Below are positions 20,621 through 33,697 of a DNA stretch of 64,000 nt, piece by piece. The position numbers and the translations under genes are program-made. Below the pieces are notes generated by a model. The model was not told the DNA's origin and searched no databases. It saw only the letters and a program-made list of their open reading frames with translations. Origin of the DNA: Urophycis tenuis (Eukaryota > Chordata > Actinopteri > Gadiformes > Phycidae); assembly GCA_036785325.1 (NCBI GenBank), contig JAXIVH010000020.1, positions 7,483,879-7,547,878 on the forward strand, read 5' to 3'. Numbering within the stretch: the first letter of the stretch is position 1; each line of letters opens with the position of its first letter.

Positions 20621-21800
20621 ACACTTGACATATTGGAGGAAGAAGACAATTACCCAGCATGCATTTCATCCGGAAAACTTTTCACAAAAAAACCCATTAC
20701 CGAAGTACCTACGGCGAGAATAGACTACCCCAAGAAATTGTTGTTTTGGGTGAGGAAAGTAAGCCATTGAGTCTTCTCTAAGGTCAACTTCCTACACAAT
20801 CTCTGTAGTCGCGCGGTGTATGGGGCACAGGAATTGTTATTAACAGGCTGTTCGGCATGGGGTCCTGGAGGGGCCAGGGAGGCAGTGCTTAGTCGCGGCT
20901 GGCCTTGGCCTTTCCTACCCTGGGACCGACTGGGAAGGCACCGCTGGTCGGGGCTGGTCTTGGTCTTTCCTAGGTCTGGACACCCATCGCTGAGGATAGC
21001 TGCATTGGGGGACCGTGGAGGCAGTGCTTTGTCACGGCTGGCCTCGGTCCTTCGTGACCCAAGTTTTCTGCTAGTTCATCTGGACCCAACAGAGGACAAG
21101 AACCAAGCTCCGGCCCTGATTGGCCAAACCAGGGCTACCTAGCGGTGTTAACAACTGGTTTGTGCTGGTCAGGGGGTAAGTATGTGCCCCCTCCTCTCCA
21201 TAACCAAAACAATGTATCCTAAAAAGTGTTTTACTTACCTTTACTTACCTCGACGTTACCTCAACAAATGATCACTCCTAAAAAAGCTTAAACCCAATAC
21301 CAATTCCATTTCGGAAACGACACACCTTGAGAATTGATCACTCTCGGGGGGGCCTCCCTTGGGTGAGGGTGTATAGTGACAATGGCCAGAAACACCCTAT
21401 GATCCCAGGGTCCACTACTGATGACGTGTCCTAATATTTCGATAGCACGTTTATACTAAAATAGAAATGGAAAAGAAAAGTCTCACTCCAGCTGTGACTC
21501 GTCTTTATTCAAATAAGTAAATATACCAATGCATTGGAAGTACCTTCAATCAAACTAGATTGACCTCCATCTTGGAACAAAGAAAACCTTTGGGAAAAGG
21601 AAAAACAAGTCTATATCTCCAAATCAGCGGTTATATCACAACAAGACAGATAACCATTTCGTTTTACTTCATTCTTGGTAATATGGGAAAAGAGAGCTGC
21701 GGATGACTAGATATTGGCGAGTGCAACTGCCTTTGATCCCCTATTCAACTACCGAGTCGTTGGATGAGGTGGGGGGGGGTCATCGAGATAACTCTAACGA
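20621..21800 (+). repeat. U segment 2
   Basis: Copy of the U segment. ZNF143-like site 20651-20668; the 108-codon open stretch is 20816-21142; a GGGGTAAGTATG donor-like site follows near 21173. Small differences from U1 are GTGACCCAAGTTTTC near 21055 and GACCTCCATC near 21564, the latter shared with U8. Confidence 0.85.
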
Positions 21801-22744
21801 ACCCAACCCTAACCATAGGCCTAACCTTAGCCCTAACCCTAACTCAACCCTAACACTAACCCTTACCTTGGCCCTAATCTTAACACTAACCTCAACCCCT
21901 AACCTTAGCCTTAACACTAACCCTAACCCCTACTCTAACTCTAACCCTAACCCCTACTCTAACTCTAACCCTAAGCCTACCCTAACCTCCAACACTAACC
22001 CTACCCTAACTCTAACGCTAACCCTAACTCTAACCTTTGCCCTAACTTTAGCCCTAACCCTAGCCTCAGCCATAACCCTAACCCTAACCTTAGCCCTAAC
22101 CCTAACCTTAACCCTAACCCTAACCTTGGCCCTAACCTTAACACTAACCTCAAATCTAACCTTAACCCTAACCTCAGCCATAACCCTAACCCTAACCTTA
22201 GCCCTAACCCTAATTCTAGCCCTAACCCTAATCTTAACCATAACCTTAACCCTAACCTTGGCCCTAACACTTAACCTAACCTTATCCATAACACTAACCC
22301 TAACCTCAACCCTAACCTTAACCCCAATCTCAGCCGTAACCCCAACCCTAACCTTATCCATAACCTTAAACCTAACCCTAACCTCAGCCCTAACCTTAAC
22401 CCTAACCTCAGCCCTCATCTTAACCCTAACCCCTAACCCCTAACCTTAACCCTAACCTCAGCCCTCATCTTAACCCTAACCCCTAACCCCTAACCTCTAA
22501 CCCTAACCCTAACCTTACCCTAACCGTAACGCTAACCTCTACCCTTACTCTAACCTTAGCCCTAACCTTAGCCCTAACCGTAACCCTAACCTTAACCCTA
22601 ACCTTAACCCTAAACCGTAACCTTATACCTAACCCTAACCTCAGCCCTAACCTTAACCCTAACCGCAACCCCTCCCATTTACTTCAAACCTAACGTTAAG
22701 GTTAACTGCTAACTCTACCCCTAAATCTACCCTAACCTTAACCT
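21801..22744 (+). repeat. telomere-like tract T3 (short unit, no M module)
   Basis: Follows U2 directly: the M module and the first part of the tract are missing, and the join lies within AACCCAACCCTAACC. It has a ~50-bp duplication of CCCTAACCTCAGCCCTCATC near 22390-22490. Confidence 0.93.
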
Positions 22745-23923
22745 ACACTTGACATATTGGAGGAAGAAGACAATTACCCAGCATGCATTTCATCCGGAAA
22801 ACTTTTCACAAAAAAACCCATTACCGAAGTACCTACGGCGAGAATAGACTACCCCAAGAAATTGTTGTTTTGGGTGAGGAAAGTAAGCCATTGAGTCTTC
22901 TCTAAGGTCAACTCCCTACACAATCTCTGTAGTCGCGCGGTGTATGGGGCACAGGAATTGTTATTAACAGGCTGTTCGGCATGGGGTCCTGGAGGGGCCA
23001 GGGAGGCAGTGCTTAGTCGCGGCTGGCCTTGGCCTTTCCTACCCTGGGACCGACTGGGAAGGCACCGCTGGTCGGGGCTGGTCTTGGTCTTTCCTAGGTC
23101 TGGACACCCATCGCTGAGGATAGCTGCATTGGGGGACCGTGGAGGCAGTGCTTTGTCACGGCTGGCCTCGGTCCTTCGTGACCCCAGTTTTCTGCTAGTT
23201 CATCTGGACCCAACAGAGGACAAGAACCAAGCTCCGGCCCTGATTGGCCAAACCAGGGCTACCTAGCGGTGTTAACAACTGGTTTGTGCTGGTCAGGGGG
23301 AAAGTATGTGCCCCCTCCTCTCCATAACCAAAACAATGTATCCTAAAAAGTGTTTTACTTACCTTTACTTACCTCGACGTTACCTCAACAAATGATCACT
23401 CCTAAAAAAGCTTAAACCCAATACCAATTCCATTTCGGAAACGACACACCTTGAGAATTGATCACTCTCGGGGGGGCCTCCCTTGGGTGAGGGTGTATAG
23501 TGACAATGGCCAGAAACACCCTATGATCCCAGGGTCCACTACTGATGACGTGTCCTAATATTTCGATAGCACGTTTATACTAAAATAGAAATGGAAAAGA
23601 AAAGTCTCACTCCAGCTGTGACTCGTCTTTATTCAAATAAGTAAATATACCAATGCATTGGAAGTACCTTCAATCAAACTAGATTGACCTTCATCTTGGA
23701 ACAAAGAAAACCTTTGGGAAAAGGAAAAACAAGTCTATATCTCCAAATCAGCGGTTATATCACAACAAGACAGATAACCATTTCGTTTTACTTCATTCTT
23801 GGTAATATGGGAAAAGAGAGCTGCGGATGACTAGATATTGGCGAGTGCAACTGCCTTTGATCCCCTATTCAACTACCGAGTCGTTGGATGAGGTGGGGGG
23901 GGTCATCGAGATAACTCTAACGA
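22745..23923 (+). repeat. U segment 3
   Basis: ZNF143-like site 22775-22792; open stretch 22940-23266. The donor-like GGGGTAAGTATG of other copies is GGGGAAAGTATG here (near 23297), removing the GT. Confidence 0.85.
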
Positions 23924-24817
23924 ACCCAACCCTAACCATAGGCCTAACCTTAGCCCTAACCCTAACTCAACCCTAACACTAACCCTTACCTTGGCCCTAA
24001 TCTTAACACTAACCTCAACCCCTAACCTTAGCCTTAACACTAACCCTAACCCCTACTCTAACTCTAACCCTAACCCCTACTCTAACTCTAACCCTAAGCC
24101 TACCCTAATCTCCAACACTAACCCTACCCTAACTCTAACGCTAACCCTAACTCTAACCTTTGCCCTAACTTTAGCCCTAACCCTAGCCTCAGCCATAACC
24201 CTAACCCTAACCTTAGCGCTAACCCTAACCTTAACCCTAACCCTAACCTTGGCCCTAACCTTAACCCTAACCTCAAACCTAACCTTAACCCTAACCTCAG
24301 CCATAACCCTAACCCTAACCTTAGCCCTAACCCTAATTCTAGCCCTAACCCTAATCTTAACCATAACCTTAACCCTAACCTTGGCCCTAACACTTAACCT
24401 AACCTTATCCATAACACTAACCCTAACCTCAACCCTAACCTTAACCCCAATCTCAGCCGTAACCCCAACCCTAACCTTATCCCTAACCTTAAACCTAACC
24501 CTAACCTCAGCCCTAACCTTAACCCTAACCTCAGCCCTCATCTTAACCCTAACCCCTAACCCCTAACCTCTAACCCTAACCCTAACCTTACCCTAACCGT
24601 AACGCTAACCCTAACCCTTACTCTAACCTTAGCCCTAACCTTAGCCCTAACCGTAACCCTAACCTTAACCCTAACCTTAACCCTAAACCGTAACCTTATA
24701 CCTAACCCTAACCTCAGCCCTAACCTTAACCCTAACCGCAACCCCTCCCATTTACTTCAAACCTAACGTTAAGGTTAACTGCTAACTCTACCCCTAAATC
24801 TACCCTAACCTTAACCT
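23924..24817 (+). repeat. telomere-like tract T4 (short unit)
   Basis: Shortest of the regular tracts (894 bp); no internal duplication. It has TTAACCCTAACCTCAAACC where T1, T2, T5 and T8 have TTAACACTAACCTCAAACC, a marker shared with T6 and T7. Confidence 0.93.
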
Positions 24818-25999
24818 ACACTTGACATATTGGAGGAAGAAGACAATTACCCAGCATGCATTTCATCCTGAAAACTTTTCACAAAAAAACCCATTACCGA
24901 AGTACCTACGGCGAGAATAGACTACCCCAAGAAATTGTTGTTTTGGGTGAGGAAAGTAAGCCATTGAGTCTTCTCTAAGGTCAACTTCCTACACAATCTC
25001 TGTAGTCGCGCGGTGTAACGGGCACAGGAATTGTTATTAACAGGCTGTTCGGCATGGGGTCCTGGAGGGGCCAGGGAGGCAGTGCTTAGTCGCGGCTGGC
25101 CTTGGCCTTTCCTACCCTGGGACCGACTGGGAAGGCACCGCTGGTCGGGGCTGGTCTTGGTCTTTCCTAGGTCTGGACACCCATCGCTGAGGATAGCTGC
25201 ATTGGGGGACCGTGGAGGCAGTGCTTTGTCACGGCTGGCCTCGGTCCTTCGTGACCCCAGTTTTCTGCTAGTTCATCTGGACCCAACAGAGGACAAGAAC
25301 CAAGCTCCGGCCCTGATTGGCCAAACCAGGGCTACCTAGCGGTGTTAACAACTGGTTTGTGCTGGTCAGGGGGTAAGTATGTGCCCCCTCCTCTCCATAA
25401 CCAAAACAATGTATCCTAAAAAGTGTTTTACTTACCTTTACTTACCTCGACGTTACCTCAACAAATGATCACTCCTAAAAAAGCTTAAACCCAATACCAA
25501 TTCCATTTCGGAAACGACACAACTTGAGAATTGATCACTCTCGGGGGGGCCTCCCTTGGGTGAGGGTGTATAGTGACAATGGCCAGAAACACCCTATGAT
25601 CCCAGGGTCCACTACTGATGACGTGTCCTAATATTTCGATAGCACGTTTATACTAAAATAGAAATGGAAAAGAAAAGTCTCACTCCAGCTGTGACTCGTC
25701 TTTATTCAAATAAGTAAATATACCAATGCATTGGAAGTACCTTCACTCAAACTAGATTGACCTTCATCTTGGAACAAAGAAAACCTTTGCGAAAAGGAAA
25801 AACAAGTCTATATCTCCAAATCAGCGGTTATATCACAACAAGACAGATAACCATTTCGTTTTACTTCATTCTTGGTAATATGGGAAAAGAGAGCTGCGGA
25901 TGACTAGATATTGGCGAGTGCAACTGCCTTTGATCCCCTATTCAACTACCGAGTCGTTGGATGAGGTGGGGGGGGTCATCGAGATAACTCTAACGAACC
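24818..25999 (+). repeat. U segment 4
   Basis: ZNF143-like site 24848-24865 intact, but the following ETS-like CCGGAA is CTGAAA. The start codon of the 108-codon stretch is lost (TGTAACGGGC in place of TGTATGGGGC at about 25015); the rest is open to 25339. ACAACTTGAG replaces ACACCTTGAG near 25519. Confidence 0.85.
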
Positions 26000-26668
26000 T
26001 AACCGAGCCAGGGCCATCGAAAGAACGGGCTCTCTACACAACCCATTTATATTACCTTACCAACTGTTATTCACAAAACGACCACTAGATGGAGGCGATG
26101 GACCACCACTGAAGAATCAAAAGAAGGCAACCAGCCTTTAACACAAAGACTAAAAACTCACTCCAGCTGTGATCCTCTTTATCTAAATAAATAAATAAAC
26201 AAAAATGAATAAATAAATAGACTAAATAAATATACAAATATAAATAAATAAATTAAATATAGATTACCTTACCAACTATTGCAATTACCTATTATTATTA
26301 TTATTACTTACCTATTAATGCAATTTCCCAACCTGGGAACAATAGAGTATTTCTATTTCTATTTCTATAACTCTTCTTCACAAAACGACCACTAGGTGGA
26401 GACGACGCACCACCAGCGAGGAATCAAAAGAGGAGGAACAACCTTGAATACAAAGATTAAAACCCACTCCAGCGGTGAGTCTCTCGATGTATTTATTTAC
26501 TAAAAAAATATATATTAAATATATATACTCCTCCCATCTCTTCTCCCCTGTCTTCCCTCATGGAAATGAGGGAGTTGGGGGAGATAGAGTGTACTAGCCC
26601 GATCCGGCGGGGGTGAGTTCAGTCCGTACAGACTGTCTCACCTTGACTCTACCTTCCTCAATCTCTAG
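26000..26668 (+). repeat. M module C (LINE-free)
   Basis: 669-bp module as at 18999. CTCF-like cores at 26082-26096 and 26399-26413; LINE-tail-like piece 26320-26369; 8-bp hairpin TCCCTCAT/ATGAGGGA near 26555. Confidence 0.88.
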
Positions 26669-27591
26669 CTCTAACTCTAACCCTAGGGATAACCTCAACC
26701 CCAACCCTAACCATAGGCCTAACCTTAGCCCTAACCCTAACTCAACCCTAACACTAACCCTTACCTTGGCCCTAATCTTAACACTAACCTCAACCCCTAA
26801 CCTTAGCCTTAACACTAACCCTAACCCCTACTCTAACTCTAACCCTAACCCCTACTCTAACTCTAACCCTAAGCCTACCCTAACCTCCAACACTAACCCT
26901 ACCCTAACTCTAACGCTAACCCTACTCTAACCTTTGCCCTAACTTTAGCCCTAACCCTAGCCTCAGCCATAACCCTAACCCTAACCTTAGCCCTAACCCT
27001 AACCTTAACCCTAACCCTAACCTTGGCCCTAACCTTAACACTAACCTCAAACCTAACCTTAACCCTAACCTCAGCCATAACCCTAACCCTAACCTTAGCC
27101 CTAACCCTAATTCTAGCCCTAACCCTAATCTTAACCATAACCTTAACCCTAACCTTGGCCCTAACACTTAACCTAACCTTATCCATAACACTAACCCTAA
27201 CCTCAACCCTAACCTTAACCCCAATCTCAGCCGTAACCCCAACCCTAACCTTATCCCTAACCTTAAACCTAACCCTAACCTCAGCCCTAACCTTAACCCT
27301 AACCTCAGCCCTCATCTTAACCCTAACCCCTAACCCCTAACCTCTAACCCTAACCCTAACCTTACCCTAACCGTAACGCTAACCCTAACCCTTACTCTAA
27401 CCTTAGCCCTAACCTTAGCCCTAACCGTAACCCTAACCTTAACCCTAACCTTAACCCTAAACCGTAACCTTATACCTAACCCTAACCTCAGCCCTAACCT
27501 TAACCCTAACCGCAACCCCTCCCATTTACTTCAAACCTAACGTTAAGGTTAACTGCTAACTCTACCCCTAAATCTACCCTAACCTTAACCT
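26669..27591 (+). repeat. telomere-like tract T5
   Basis: Long-unit tract, nearly the same as T1 but with a 1-bp loss (GCTAACCCTACTCTAACC near 26915-26932), which cuts the stop-free repeat frame and confirms that the long frames in these tracts are not maintained. Confidence 0.93.
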
Positions 27592-28770
27592 ACACTTGAC
27601 ATATTGGAGGAAGAAGACAATTACCCAGCATGCATTTCATCCGGAAAACTTTTCACAAAAAAACCCATTACCGAAGTACCTACGGCGAGAATAGACTACC
27701 CCAAGAAATTGTTGTTTTGGGTGAGGAAAGTAAGCCATTGAGTCTTCTCTAATGTCAACTCCCTACACAATCGCTGTAGTCGCGCGGTGTATGGGGCACA
27801 GGAATTGTTATTAACAGGCTGTTCGGCATGGGGTCCTGGAGGGGCCAGGGAGGCAGTGCTTAGTCGCGGCTGGCCTTGGCCTTTCCTACCCTGGGACCGA
27901 CTGGGAAGGCACCGCTGGTCGGGGCTGGTCTTGGTCTTTCCTAGGTCTGGACACCCATCGCTGAGGATAGCTGCATTGGGGGACCGTGGAGGCAGTGCTT
28001 TGTCACGGCTGGCCTCGGTCCTTCGTGACCCCAGTTTTCTGCTAGTTCATCTGGACCCAACAGAGGACAAGAACCAAGCTCCGGCCCTGATTGGCCAAAC
28101 CAGGGCTACCTAGCGGTGTTAACAACTGGTTTGTGCTGGTCAGGGGGTAAGTATGTGCCCCCTCCTCTCCATAACCAAAACAATGTATCCTAAAAAGTGT
28201 TTTACTTACCTTTACTTACCTCGACGTTACCTCAACAAATGATCACTCCTAAAAAAGTTTAAACCCAATACCAATTCCATTTCGGAAATGACACACCTTG
28301 AGAATTGATCACTCTCGGGGGGGCCTCCCTTGGGTGAGGGTGTATAGTGACAATGGCCAGAAACACCCTATGATCCCAGGGTCCACTACTGATGACGTGT
28401 CCTAATATTTCGATAGCACGTTTATACTAAAATAGAAATGGAAAAGAAAAGTCTCACTCCAGCTGTGACTCGTCTTTATTCAAATAAGTAAATATACCAA
28501 TGCATTGGAAGTACCTTCAATCAAACTAGATTGACCTTCATCTTGGAACAAAGAAAACCTTTGGGAAAAGGAAAAACAAGTCTATATCTCCAAATCAGCG
28601 GTTATATCACAACAAGACAGATAACCATTTCGTTTTACTTCATTCTTGGTAATATGGGAAAAGAGAGCTGCGGATGACTAGATATTGGCGAGTGCAACTG
28701 CCTTTGATCCCCTATTCAACTACCGAGTCGTTGGATGAGGTGGGGGGGGTCATCGAGATAACTCTAACGA
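27592..28770 (+). repeat. U segment 5
   Basis: ZNF143-like site 27622-27639; open stretch 27787-28113. Markers TCTCTAATGTCAACTCCC near 27745, CAATCGCTGTAG near 27769 and CGGAAATGACAC near 28283, all shared with U6. Confidence 0.85.
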
Positions 28771-29718
28771 ACCCAACCCTAACCATAGGCCTAACCTTAC
28801 CCCTAACCCTAACTCAACCCTAACACTAACCCTTACCTTGGCCCTAATCTTAACACTAACCTCAACCCCTAACCTTAGCCTTAACACTAACCCTAACCCC
28901 TACTCTAACTCTAACCCTAACCCCTACTCTAACTCTAACCCTAAGCCTACCCTAACCTCCAACACTAACCCTACCCTAACTCTAACGCTAACCCTAACTC
29001 TAACCTTTGCCCTAACTTTAGCCCTAACCCTAGCCTCAGCCATAACCCTAACCCTAACCTTAGCCCTAACCCTAACCTTAACCCTAACCCTAACCTTGGC
29101 CCTAACCTTAACCCTAACCTCAAACCTAACCTTAACCCTAACCTCAGCCATAACCCTAACCCTAACCTTAGCCCTAACCCTAATTCTAGCCCTAACCCTA
29201 ATCTTAACCATAACCTTAACCCTAACCTTGGCCCTAACACTTAACCTAACCTTATCCATAACACTAACCCTAACCTCAAACCTAACCTTAACCCCAATCT
29301 CAGCCGTAACCCCAACCCTAACCTTATCCCTAACCTTAAACCTAACCCTAACCTCAGCCCTAACCCCAACCCTAACCTTATCCCTAACCTTAAACCTAAC
29401 CCTAACCTCAGCCCTAACCTTAACCCTAACCTCAGCCCTCATCTTAACCCTAACCCCTAACCCCTAACCTCTAACCCTAACCCTAACCTTACCCTAACCG
29501 TAACGCTAACCCTAACCCTTACTCTAACCTTAGCCCTAACCTTAGCCCTAACCGTAACCCTAACCTTAACCCTAACCTTAACCCTAAACCGTAACCTTAT
29601 ACCTAACCCTAACCTCAGCCCTAACCTTAACCCTAACCGCAACCCCTCCCATTTACTTCAAACCTAACGTTAAGGTTAACTGCTAACTCTACCCCTAAAT
29701 CTACCCTAACCTTAACCT
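28771..29718 (+). repeat. telomere-like tract T6 (short unit)
   Basis: 948 bp, carrying a 54-bp internal tandem duplication near 29340-29410 (CCAACCCTAACCTTATCCC repeated). The same duplication is in T7 and in no other tract. CCTTACCCCTAACCC near 28795 is also shared only with T7. Confidence 0.93.
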
Positions 29719-30897
29719 ACACTTGACATATTGGAGGAAGAAGACAATTACCCAGCATGCATTTCATCCGGAAAACTTTTCACAAAAAAACCCATTACCG
29801 AAGTACCTACGGCGAGAATAGACTACCCCAAGAAATTGTTGTTTTGGGTGAGGAAAGTAAGCCATTGAGTCTTCTCTAATGTCAACTCCCTACACAATCG
29901 CTGTAGTCGCGCGGTGTATGGGGCACAGGAATTGTTATTAACAGGCTGTTCGGCATGGGGTCCTGGAGGGGCCAGGGAGGCAGTGCTTAGTCGCGGCTGG
30001 CCTTGGCCTTTCCTACCCTGGGACCGACTGGGAAGGCACCGCTGGTCGGGGCTGGTCTTGGTCTTTCCTAGGTCTGGACACCCATCGCTGAGGATAGCTG
30101 CATTGGGGGACCGTGGAGGCAGTGCTTTGTCACGGCTGGCCTCGGTCCTTCGTGACCCCAGTTTTCTGCTAGTTCATCTGGACCCAACAGAGGACAAGAA
30201 CCAAGCTCCGGCCCTGATTGGCCAAACCAGGGCTACCTAGCGGTGTTAACAACTGGTTTGTGCTGGTCAGGGGGTAAGTATGTGCCCCCTCCTCTCCATA
30301 ACCAAAACAATGTATCCTAAAAAGTGTTTTACTTACCTTTACTTACCTCGACGTTACCTCAACAAATGATCACTCCTAAAAAAGTTTAAACCCAATACCA
30401 ATTCCATTTCGGAAATGACACACCTTGAGAATTGATCACTCTCGGGGGGGCCTCCCTTGGGTGAGGGTGTATAGTGACAATGGCCAGAAACACCCTATGA
30501 TCCCAGGGTCCACTACTGATGACGTGTCCTAATATTTCGATAGCACGTTTATACTAAAATAGAAATGGAAAAGAAAAGTCTCACTCCAGCTGTGACTCGT
30601 CTTTATTCAAATAAGTAAATATACCAATGCATTGGAAGTACCTTCAATCAAACTAGATTGACCTTCATCTTGGAACAAAGAAAACCTTTGGGAAAAGGAA
30701 AAACAAGTCTATATCTCCAAATCAGCGGTTATATCACAACAAGACAGATAACCATTTCGTTTTACTTCATTCTTGGTAATATGGGAAAAGAGAGCTGCGG
30801 ATGACTAGATATTGGCGAGTGCAACTGCCTTTGATCCCCTATTCAACTACCGAGTCGTTGGATGAGGTGGGGGGGGTCATCGAGATAACTCTAACGA
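29719..30897 (+). repeat. U segment 6
   Basis: ZNF143-like site 29749-29766; open stretch 29914-30240. Shares all of the U5 markers, so U5 and U6 are recent copies of each other. Confidence 0.85.
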
Positions 30898-31845
30898 ACC
30901 CAACCCTAACCATAGGCCTAACCTTACCCCTAACCCTAACTCAACCCTAACACTAACCCTTACCTTGGCCCTAATCTTAACACTAACCTCAACCCCTAAC
31001 CTTAGCCTTAACACTAACCCTAACCCCTACTCTAACTCTAACCCTAACCCCTACTCTAACTCTAACCCTAAGCCTACCCTAACCTCCAACACTAACCCTA
31101 CCCTAACTCTAACGCTAACCCTAACTCTAACCTTTGCCCTAACTTTAGCCCTAACCCTAGCCTCAGCCATAACCCTAACCCTAACCTTAGCCCTAACCCT
31201 AACCTTAACCCTAACCCTAACCTTGGCCCTAACCTTAACCCTAACCTCAAACCTAACCTTAACCCTAACCTCAGCCATAACCCTAACCCTAACCTTAGCC
31301 CTAACCCTAATTCTAGCCCTAACCCTAATCTTAACCATAACCTTAACCCTAACCTTGGCCCTAACACTTAACCTAACCTTATCCATAACACTAACCCTAA
31401 CCTCAAACCTAACCTTAACCCCAATCTCAGCCGTAACCCCAACCCTAACCTTATCCCTAACCTTAAACCTAACCCTAACCTCAGCCCTAACCCCAACCCT
31501 AACCTTATCCCTAACCTTAAACCTAACCCTAACCTCAGCCCTAACCTTAACCCTAACCTCAGCCCTCATCTTAACCCTAACCCCTAACCCCTAACCTCTA
31601 ACCCTAACCCTAACCTTACCCTAACCGTAACGCTAACCCTAACCCTTACTCTAACCTTAGCCCTAACCTTAGCCCTAACCGTAACCCTAACCTTAACCCT
31701 AACCTTAACCCTAAACCGTAACCTTATACCTAACCCTAACCTCAGCCCTAACCTTAACCCTAACCGCAACCCCTCCCATTTACTTCAAACCTAACGTTAA
31801 GGTTAACTGCTAACTCTACCCCTAAATCTACCCTAACCTTAACCT
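30898..31845 (+). repeat. telomere-like tract T7 (short unit)
   Basis: By eye indistinguishable from T6, including its 54-bp duplication. Spacing of the T6/U6 and T7/U7 units is exactly 2127 bp, pointing to a very recent unit duplication. Confidence 0.93.
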
Positions 31846-33028
31846 ACACTTGACATATTGGAGGAAGAAGACAATTACCCAGCATGCATTTCATCCGGAA
31901 AACTTTTCACAAAAAAACCCATTACCGAAGTACCTACGGCGAGAATAGACTACCCCAAGAAATTGTTGTTTTGGGTGAGGAAAGTAAGCCATTGAGTCTT
32001 CTCTAAGGTCAACTTCCTACACAATCTCTGTAGTCGCGCGGTGTATGGGGCACAGGAATTGTTATTAACAGGCTGTTCGGCATGGGGTCCTGGAGGGGCC
32101 AGGGAGGCAGTGCTTAGTCGCGGCTGGCCTTGGCCTTTCCTACCCTGGGACCGACTGGGAAGGCACCGCTGGTCGGGGCTGGTCTTGGTCTTTCCTAGGT
32201 CTGGACACCCATCGCTGAGGATAGCTGCATTGGGGGACCGTGGAGGCAGTGCTTTGTCACGGCTGGCCTCGGTCCTTCGTGACCCCAGTTTTCTGCTAGT
32301 TCATCTGGACCCAACAGAGGACAAGAACCAAGCTCCGGCCCTGATTGGCCAAACCAGGGCTACCTAGCGGTGTTAACAACTGGTTTGTGCTGGTCAGGGG
32401 GTAAGTATGTGCCCCCTCCTCTCCATAACCAAAACAATGTATCCTAAAAAGTGTTTTACTTACCTTTACTTACCTCGACGTTACCTCAACAAATGATCAC
32501 TCCTAAAAAAGCTTAAACCCAATACCAATTCCATTTCGGAAACGACACACCTTGAGAATTGATCACTCTCGGGGGGGCCTCCCTTGGGTGAGGGTGTATA
32601 GTGACAATGGCCAGAAACACCCTATGATCCCAGGGTCCACTACTGATGACGTGTCCTAATATTTCGATAGCACGTTTATACTAAAATAGAAATGGAAAAG
32701 AAAAGTCTCACTCCAGCTGTGACTCGTCTTTATTCAAATAAGTAAATATACCAATGCATTGGAAGTACCTTCAATCAAACTAGATTGACCTTCATCTTGG
32801 AACAAAGAAAACCTTTGGGAAAAGGAAAAACAAGTCTATATCTCCAAATCAGCGGTTATATCACAACAAGACAGATAACCATTTCGTTTTACTTCATTCT
32901 TGGTAATATGGGAAAAGAGAGCTGCGGATGACTAGATATTGGCGAGTGCAACTGCCTTTGATCCCCTATTCAACTACCGAGTCGTTGGATGAGGTGGGGG
33001 GGGGTCATCGAGATAACTCTAACGAACC
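31846..33028 (+). repeat. U segment 7
   Basis: ZNF143-like site 31876-31893; open stretch 32041-32367. It lacks the U5/U6 markers (TCTCTAAGGTCAACTTCC and CAATCTCTG as in U1). Although T6 and T7 match, U6 and U7 differ, so the crossover that spread T6/T7 lies between tract and U segment. Confidence 0.85.
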
Positions 33029-33697
33029 TAACCGAGCCAGGGCCATCGAAAGAACGGGCTCTCTACACAACCCATTTATATTACCTTACCAACTGTTATT
33101 CACAAAACGACCACTAGATGGAGGCGATGGACCACCACTGAAGAATCAAAAGAAGGCAACCAGCCTTTAACACAAAGACTAAAAACTCACTCCAGCTGTG
33201 ATCCTCTTTATCTAAATAAATAAATAAACAAAAATGAATAAATAAATAGACTAAATAAATATACAAATATAAATAAATAAATTAAATATAGATTACCTTA
33301 CCAACTATTGCAATTACCTATTATTATTATTATTACTTACCTATTAATGCAATTTCCCAACCTGGGAACAATAGAGTATTTCTATTTCTATTTCTATAAC
33401 TCTTCTTCACAAAACGACCACTAGGTGGAGACGACGCACCACCAGCGAGGAATCAAAAGAGGAGGAACAACCTTGAATACAAAGATTAAAACCCACTCCA
33501 GCGGTGAGTCCCTCGATGTATTTATTTACTAAAAAAATATATATTAAATATATATACTCCTCCCATCTCTTCTCCCCTGTCTTCCCTCATGGAAATGAGG
33601 GAGTTGGGGGAGATAGAGTGTACTAGCCCGATCCGGCGGGGGTGAGTTCAGTCCGTACAGACTGTCTCACCTTGACTCTACCTTCCTCAATCTCTAG
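33029..33697 (+). repeat. M module D (LINE-free)
   Basis: 669-bp module. CTCF-like cores at 33111-33125 and 33418-33432; LINE-tail-like piece 33349-33398. GAGTCCCTCGATG replaces GAGTCTCTCGATG near 33507. Confidence 0.88.
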
